Assembly (NCBI GenBank): GCA_031272415.1
Contig: JAISTU010000189.1
Span: forward strand, 1 to 9,982
Source of the DNA: Bacteroidales bacterium
Lineage (GTDB): Bacteria; Bacteroidota; Bacteroidia; Bacteroidales; WCHB1-69
Direction: 5' to 3'
Length of the DNA: 9,982 bases
Shown here one piece after another: positions 6,695 to 9,982 of this stretch. The notes beneath the pieces were generated by a model that did no database searches, was not told the DNA's origin, and worked only from the letters and a program-made list of their open reading frames with translations. Each line of letters opens with the position of its first letter. Positions within the stretch are counted from its first letter, which is position 1. Made by a program: the position numbers and the translations under genes.

Positions 6695-8353
6695 ATGATA
6701 GAGATAGTTTGTGTCAATAAAGGAAATGAAAAAAGGCTATTGCCGCCGGGCATGTTGCTCAAAGATATAGCGGCAGAATTGAATGTACAGTTACCGTATC
6801 CGATTTTGGGAGCAAAGGTAAATAACAGGGTACGGTCGCTCAATTTTTCGGTTTTTACATCCAAAGTGATTGAATTTTTTGATGCCTCTTCTTATGAGGG
6901 TTATCAAATTTATGAGCGGTCGCTTTGTTTTTTGCTCTACAAAGCCGTCAAAGATTTGTACCCGCATGAAGATATTATTATCAAACATTCCATTTCAGGC
7001 GGTAAATATTGTGAATTTGAAAACTCAAAATTTGGTGTAAATGAGCATATTGTAAAGAAATTAGAAGCCTATATGCGCATGCTGGTCGAAGATGATATTC
7101 CTTTTGCGCGACAAAAAATGCTCACCGCAGAGGCTGTTGATTTGTATGCACAAAAAGGAATGACGGATAAGTGTAAATTGCTCAAAGACAGGAACATATT
7201 CTATACCTCTGTGTATAATATTCAAGACACGGTGAATTATTTTTTTGGTTGTTTGGTACCTTCAACGCGTTATTTATCCTATTTTGGGCTTTCTCGTTAT
7301 GAAAATGGGCTGTTACTGAAAACGCCATCTCGCCGTTTGCCCAATAAATTGATGCCTTCCCATAGCGCCCCCAAATTATTCTCCATTTTTAAGGAGCATA
7401 AACAGTGGAGCAAATTGATGGATGTGCAATATGTGGGCGACCTCAATGAGGTGGTCAGAAATGGAAAAATTACCGATTTTGTACTTATGTCGGAGGCATT
7501 ACAAGAGAAAAAATTGATTTCCATTGCAGACGAAATCAAAAGCAAAGAGGGCATAAAAGTGGTGTTATTGAGCGGACCTTCTTCTTCCGGCAAAACAACT
7601 ACATGTCGCCGTTTGTCGGTGCAGTTGGGCGTTTTAGGGTTTCAGCCTGTCCAAATTTCTGCCGATAATTATTTTGTAGAAAGAGATTTTACGCCCAAAG
7701 ATGAAAATGGAAATTATGATTTTGAACATATAGAAGCGCTTGATTTACAATTGTTTAACCAACATTTGGGAGACCTGATTGAGGGCAAAGAGGTCAAAAC
7801 ACCTACTTTTAATTTTCAAACAGGACATAAAGAATACAAAGGCGACACAATGAAATTGAGCCAAAATTCCATCATTATTATTGAAGGGATACATTGTCTG
7901 AACCCCAAAATGACGGAAAAAATAGATAATGATTTGATTTACAGAGTATTTGTATCTGCATTGACATCTTTGGCAATGGATAAGCATAATCCTATTCATT
8001 CTAATGATAATCGCTTGATTCGCAGGATGGTAAGAGATTTTAATTATAGAGGTTACTCGGCAGTAGAAACTTTACGGCGGTGGGCTGGTGTCCGAAAGGG
8101 CGAGGAAAAATGGATATTTCCTTTCCAAGAAAATGCCGATGTGATGTTTAATTCCGCCATGTTGTGCGAATTAGGTTTGTTGAAAACATACGCACTACCG
8201 CTACTCAACAATGTGCCTGAAAATATTTCAGAGCGTACAGAGGCAATGCGGTTGATGAAATTGTTGAATTATTTTTTAGATATTCCTGCCACAAGCGTAC
8301 CACATTCATCTATTTTAAGAGAATTTTTTGGAGGCAGCGTGTTTAAATATTAG
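6695..8353 (+). CDS. Nucleoside (uridine-type) kinase with N-terminal TGS and tRNA-synthetase SAD-like regions
   Basis: 552 aa, normal for this family. Residues 1-62 resemble a TGS domain (ubiquitin-like fold found in ThrRS and RelA). About 70-225 resembles the second additional domain of threonyl-tRNA synthetase (IIIKHSISGGKYCEFE, 95-110), without evidence of editing activity. The C-terminal part is a P-loop phosphoribulokinase/uridine kinase domain: Walker A GPSSSGKTT (294-302), ISADNYF (321-327) with the candidate catalytic Asp 324, and IIIEGIHCLNP (394-404). The expected reaction is ATP-dependent phosphorylation of a nucleoside, giving a nucleotide for salvage; the exact substrate cannot be read from sequence. 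The ATG lies 14 bp after the murB stop, so they are probably one transcript. No strong terminator hairpin is visible behind it. Confidence 0.9.
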   Translation: MIEIVCVNKGNEKRLLPPGMLLKDIAAELNVQLPYPILGAKVNNRVRSLNFSVFTSKVIEFFDASSYEGYQIYERSLCFLLYKAVKDLYPHEDIIIKHSISGGKYCEFENSKFGVNEHIVKKLEAYMRMLVEDDIPFARQKMLTAEAVDLYAQKGMTDKCKLLKDRNIFYTSVYNIQDTVNYFFGCLVPSTRYLSYFGLSRYENGLLLKTPSRRLPNKLMPSHSAPKLFSIFKEHKQWSKLMDVQYVGDLNEVVRNGKITDFVLMSEALQEKKLISIADEIKSKEGIKVVLLSGPSSSGKTTTCRRLSVQLGVLGFQPVQISADNYFVERDFTPKDENGNYDFEHIEALDLQLFNQHLGDLIEGKEVKTPTFNFQTGHKEYKGDTMKLSQNSIIIIEGIHCLNPKMTEKIDNDLIYRVFVSALTSLAMDKHNPIHSNDNRLIRRMVRDFNYRGYSAVETLRRWAGVRKGEEKWIFPFQENADVMFNSAMLCELGLLKTYALPLLNNVPENISERTEAMRLMKLLNYFLDIPATSVPHSSILREFFGGSVFKY

Positions 8354-8359
8354 AATTTG

Positions 8360-8387
8360 GATTGTAGATTTACGATTGTAGATTTAC
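8360..8387. repeat. Perfect 14-bp tandem duplication
   Basis: GATTGTAGATTTAC occurs twice in direct succession (8360-8373 and 8374-8387), six bases after the nucleoside kinase stop codon. It could be a slippage product or part of a dispersed simple repeat family. There is no sign of coding or of a hairpin. Confidence 0.8.
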
Positions 8388-8506
8388 ACTCTAACTATAA
8401 TTTCATTTTATACAACTTTTTATATTCCCGACTTCTATGGAAAAAGGTAAAATATCAGAATTAACGTGAAAATAAGAACATTATTGCATAAATGGCACAT
8501 ATTATA

Positions 8507-8575
8507 CTAAAATGATTTTAACTTTATACCATTGCCCACAGTCATCATTGCAGGTTTGCCTTGCAATCCCCACTT
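8507..8575 (-). pseudogene. Possible 3' remnant of a gene (about 22 codons)
   Basis: On the - strand this frame reads WGLQGKPAMMTVGNGIKLKS plus a final Phe and a TAG stop. The amino-acid composition looks protein-like and unlike the A/T-rich sequence around it, but an in-frame TAA lies one codon upstream (8576-8578), so nothing longer is encoded. I do not recognise the family. It ends next to the inverted repeat at 8581 that brackets 33-bp motif copy C, as expected if an insertion cut the gene. Chance remains a real alternative. Confidence 0.25.
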
Positions 8576-8580
8576 TTATA

Positions 8581-8651
8581 CAATGGACTGTTTTTTAGAA
8601 CAAATTTCTCCCAAAATGCAAAAAAAATAAAAAACATTTTGTAGTCCGTTG
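8581..8651. repeat. Inverted-repeat-bracketed 71-bp segment containing motif copy C
   Basis: CAATGGACTG at 8581-8590 and TAGTCCGTTG at 8642-8651 are 10-bp inverted repeats with two mismatches. Between them lies 33-bp motif copy C. The arrangement resembles a very small non-autonomous insertion or an RNA hairpin. No target-site duplication is evident at the edges. Confidence 0.45.
8593..8625 (-). repeat. 33-bp intergenic motif, copy C
   Basis: On the - strand it starts TTTTTTGCATTTTGG and ends GTTCTAAAA. It shares the last nine bases exactly with copy D at 9749-9781, and the variable central bases (AAATTTG) with copy B at 5563-5595. No Rpn gene is adjacent. Confidence 0.75.
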
Positions 8652-8662
8652 AAAATTAAAAA

Positions 8663-8692
8663 AATCAGCACTGATTATCAGTTAATTAACTG
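8663..8692. promoter_or_regulatory. Three overlapping palindromes followed by a T-run
   Basis: Three perfect inverted repeats share bases: AATCAG-CA-CTGATT (8663-8676), ACTGAT-T-ATCAGT (8670-8682) and CAGTTAATTAACTG (8679-8692). Seven T's follow (8693-8699). The first and third can form together, while the second competes with both. This could be a terminator for the upstream operon, an alternating RNA structure, or protein-binding half-sites. The short AT-rich stems would be weak. Confidence 0.4.
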
Positions 8693-8707
8693 TTTTTTTG
8701 ATGCCTT

Positions 8708-8777
8708 TGTAACATTTTTTTTTAATTTATTACAAAAGTTTTTGCTGTATGTTACATTTTTTTTGCTGTATGTTACA
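8708..8777. promoter_or_regulatory. Array of four TGTAA/TTACA boxes at 21-22 bp spacing
   Basis: TGTAA starts at 8708 and TTACA at 8730, 8752 and 8773, giving steps of 22, 22 and 21 bp, about two helical turns each. The last two boxes lie in a direct repeat of TTTTGCTGTATGTTACA (8740-8756 and 8761-8777), each with a TGTA-N3-TACA dyad. The array ends about 20 bp before the -7 element, where an activator or repressor would act. No particular regulator is indicated. Confidence 0.5.
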
Positions 8778-8797
8778 AAGTTCTCATTTGGGAATTG

Positions 8798-8805
8798 TAT
8801 CTTTG
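8798..8805 (+). promoter_or_regulatory. Bacteroidota -7 promoter element for the barrel-protein gene
   Basis: TATCTTTG matches TAnnTTTG and is identical to the element before the minus-strand operon at 5485-5492. Transcription would start near 8812, leaving a leader of about 45 nt before the ATG at 8857. The -33 position is occupied by the last TTACAAAG box rather than a TTTG, consistent with a regulated promoter. Confidence 0.6.
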
Positions 8806-8856
8806 CAAAACATTAAATTTTTTATATAAATTAGTCATTAAAAAAAAGTCAAATTT

Positions 8857-9420
8857 ATGAAGACGCAATTAAAGAGAAAAGTAGTAACATTGAGCATTTT
8901 AATGTTCATCAGTGCAAGTTGGTTGCACGCACAAGAAGCCCCTTATAAATATGGTATAGGGGTAAATGTATTATCAATGGAGGCGGTGTCATTTAAAGCA
9001 TTTATGTCGCCCAAATTAGCCATTGAGATGGAGTTAGGGTATAAATGGACATATCCGGGCGGTAGGCAAAGCAGTGCTTATGGCTGGGGGTATGGCTATT
9101 ATTATTCCTACTATTTGCCTACATTAGAACTCAGTCCTAACTTTGTTTATCAGAGCAATATAAAGGATTGGCAATGGGGCAGGTTGGACTATTTAGTGGG
9201 AGGCGGTTTGAGTATCGGCTACACTTGGTGGTGGGGACGTTCAGGTAAATTAGGTCTCAATGCCATCGGAGGTGTAGAACTCAAATTTAATAAAATTCCG
9301 CTTGCAGTTCAAACAGATTTCCGTCCGGGCTATGGAATGGTTTTCAGAAAAGGATTTACGTATCACTTTTTTGATTGGGGTATAAACATTAGTGCAAGAT
9401 ACTGTTTCGGAAAAAAGTAA
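8857..9420 (+). CDS. Predicted outer-membrane beta-barrel protein, 187 aa
   Basis: A clear Sec signal peptide: basic KRK start, hydrophobic core VVTLSILMFISA, cleavage near HA/Q (after residue 25). The mature part of about 162 aa alternates polar and hydrophobic residues, with amphipathic strands such as YKYGIGVNVLS (30-40), LAIEMELGYKW (54-64), LGLNAIGGVELKF (132-144) and WGINISARYCF (174-184). This fits a small, roughly eight-stranded outer-membrane barrel of the Bacteroidota type. An aromatic segment YGWGYGYYYSYYL (75-87) probably forms an external loop or strand end. I cannot name the family or a ligand. It has its own promoter preceded by a box array, and is followed after 47 bp by a broken secreted-protein gene that may once have been co-transcribed. 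Confidence 0.75.
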   Translation: MKTQLKRKVVTLSILMFISASWLHAQEAPYKYGIGVNVLSMEAVSFKAFMSPKLAIEMELGYKWTYPGGRQSSAYGWGYGYYYSYYLPTLELSPNFVYQSNIKDWQWGRLDYLVGGGLSIGYTWWWGRSGKLGLNAIGGVELKFNKIPLAVQTDFRPGYGMVFRKGFTYHFFDWGINISARYCFGKK

Positions 9421-9467
9421 GCAATTAATTAAATAAAGTCATTCACATTAAAAAAAATTAAGTAATA

Positions 9468-9650
9468 ATGAAAATTTTAAACATCAAATTCAGAAAAGCG
9501 TTTTTAACGCTCACATTGACGCTTGCCACTTCATTGTCGGCAATGGCAGCAGACGTGCTTTGGAATAGTAATCAAATTATTGCAAGCAACGCAACTTTTT
9601 ATGTGCATTTTTTTCTTTTGAAATGGAGGCACAAGAGTATGAAAGTGTAG
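9468..9650 (+). pseudogene. Truncated secreted protein (signal peptide plus about 32 residues)
   Basis: The 60-aa frame opens with a strong signal peptide (MKILNIKFRKAFLTLTLTLA..., cleavage near AMA/A, after residue 27). The next residues, DVLWNSNQIIASNATFYV, look like the start of a beta-rich exported protein. After about residue 46 (near 9605) the sequence becomes T-rich and basic without exported-protein character, and the TAG stop (9648-9650) lies within a 30-nt palindromic repeat. This suggests a 5' gene remnant cut by repeat and Rpn-unit insertion. The leader shares short blocks (AGTCATT, ATTAAAAAAAA) with that of the barrel gene upstream, so related expression is possible. A genuine small secreted peptide cannot be ruled out. 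Confidence 0.5.
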
Positions 9651-9675
9651 AGACGTGGCGTGCTACGTCTCTACA
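9646..9675. repeat. 30-nt palindromic repeat (TGTAGAGACGT family)
   Basis: Arms TGTAGAGACGT (9646-9656) and ACGTCTCTACA (9665-9675) pair perfectly over 11 bp; a G-T wobble and two more G-C pairs extend the stem almost to the centre. Small palindromes of this type recur in some Bacteroidota and cyanobacterial genomes, as I recall. It could also form a terminator-like RNA hairpin; the following sequence is only moderately T-rich. Confidence 0.75.
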
Positions 9676-9748
9676 TTATTTATATTCCTTTGAATATCAT
9701 TATTTTATATCCATTTTCAAAAATAATTTTCAATTTAAAAAGTTCATT

Positions 9749-9781
9749 TTTTAGAACATTTTTATCCCAAAATGCAAAAAA
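9749..9781 (-). repeat. 33-bp intergenic motif, copy D
   Basis: On the - strand it starts TTTTTTGCATTTTGG and ends GTTCTAAAA, and matches copy A (348-380) at 31 of 33 positions. It lies just beyond the stem-loop behind the right Rpn gene, exactly as copy A does on the left. Confidence 0.8.
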
Positions 9782-9833
9782 ACTCTTAATCCTCAACTTT
9801 TTTATAGCAAAGGAGAATGAATTTTTGCATTTT
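9769..9833. repeat. Stem-loop repeat downstream of right Rpn gene
   Basis: AAAATGCAAAAA (9769-9780) and TTTTTGCATTTT (9822-9833) form a perfect 12-bp inverted repeat around a loop containing, on the - strand, CTATAAAAAAGTTGAG. That loop block is identical to the left copy at 295-360, so the structure is kept as a unit and not by chance base composition alone. Confidence 0.7.
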
Positions 9834-9838
9834 TCATT

Positions 9839-9982
9839 TTACGTATTTATTCCGTTTTGTTTTAAAATTTCTTCAATTGTAGTCATCGGAATATCTGTCA
9901 AAGCATGAATTTCTTCAACTGATTGCAACTTTTGCCACATTTTTAGGACAATTTCGGCATCTCTTTCTACTCTTCCTTCTAC
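9839..9982 (-). CDS. Rpn-family protein, C-terminal end only (second copy)
   Basis: Reading leftwards from the right edge, the frame is open for 47 codons and ends at TAA (9839-9841). The encoded tail (IVLKMWQKLQSVEEIHALTD... to NGINT) differs from the tail of the left-edge gene by only a few substitutions in its last 37 residues. The N-terminal nuclease domain lies outside the window, so activity cannot be judged. The spacer before the conserved tail is VEGRVERDAE, with no AKGL-type repeat visible within the window. It converges on the left copy, giving a pair of inverted paralogues. Any frame on the opposite strand across this region is a shadow. Confidence 0.8.
   Translation of the reverse strand, partial: VEGRVERDAEIVLKMWQKLQSVEEIHALTDIPMTTIEEILKQNGINT

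Noticed and set aside
8354..8856. A hidden gene or structural RNA in the 503-bp gap
   Set aside because: No frame of useful length is open on either strand apart from the 22-codon tail, and no tRNA cloverleaf or known RNA motif was recognised.
348..9781. The four 33-bp copies as a CRISPR array
   Set aside because: Copies are kilobases apart on both strands, with genes between them, and no cas gene is present.
9660..9908. Open frame on the + strand, 82 codons
   Set aside because: It runs antisense across the right Rpn gene end and the stem-loop repeat; its product is AT-driven and has no protein-like features.

Overview
The window looks like an AT-rich Bacteroidota chromosome segment. The evidence is an OmpA-type protein with TPR and PD40 repeats, a small Gln-started outer-membrane barrel protein, two copies of the TAnnTTTG-type -7 promoter element (both TATCTTTG), start sites without clear Shine-Dalgarno sequences, a TGS/kinase-type nucleoside kinase, and multicopy Rpn-type (PD-(D/E)XK 'transposase') genes. 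I cannot assign a genus. No rRNA, tRNA or CRISPR array was seen.

Layout, left to right. (1) 1-288, + strand: the 3' end of an Rpn-family gene, followed by a structured repeat (295-380) and a GC-rich hairpin (403-424). (2) 440-5439, - strand: a tight three-gene operon, transcribed in the order TPR/PD40/OmpA envelope protein (resembling the T9SS protein PorE in architecture), large membrane GT2 glycosyltransferase, YhcC-type radical SAM protein. Gaps are 21 and 14 bp and a TATCTTTG element lies upstream. (3) 5440-5672: divergent intergenic region with short tandem repeats and one copy of a 33-bp motif. (4) 5673-8353, + strand: murB (peptidoglycan precursor synthesis) and, 14 bp later, a 552-aa TGS/P-loop nucleoside kinase. 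(5) 8354-8856: a 503-bp gene-poor region with a tandem duplication, a possible gene tail, another 33-bp motif copy, nested palindromes, and four TGTAA/TTACA boxes at 21-22 bp spacing ahead of a second TATCTTTG element. (6) 8857-9420: a predicted outer-membrane beta-barrel protein. (7) 9468-9650: a secreted-protein gene broken after its signal peptide, with its stop codon inside a 30-nt palindrome. (8) 9749-9982: the inverted counterpart of the left edge, namely the 3' end of a second Rpn-family gene (- strand) with the same downstream repeat.

The core genes are envelope-related: a peptidoglycan-anchored outer-membrane protein, a surface-glycan glycosyltransferase, MurB and a barrel protein. 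The most unusual features are non-coding. Two convergent Rpn paralogues with conserved 3' stem-loop repeats bracket about 9.4 kb in inverted orientation, and a 33-bp motif (27 positions invariant) occurs four times, always intergenic, twice beside Rpn genes and twice alone. The glycosyltransferase is also notable: it appears to be a GT2 enzyme fused to a polyprenyl-phosphate glycosylphosphotransferase scaffold that has lost its catalytic segment.
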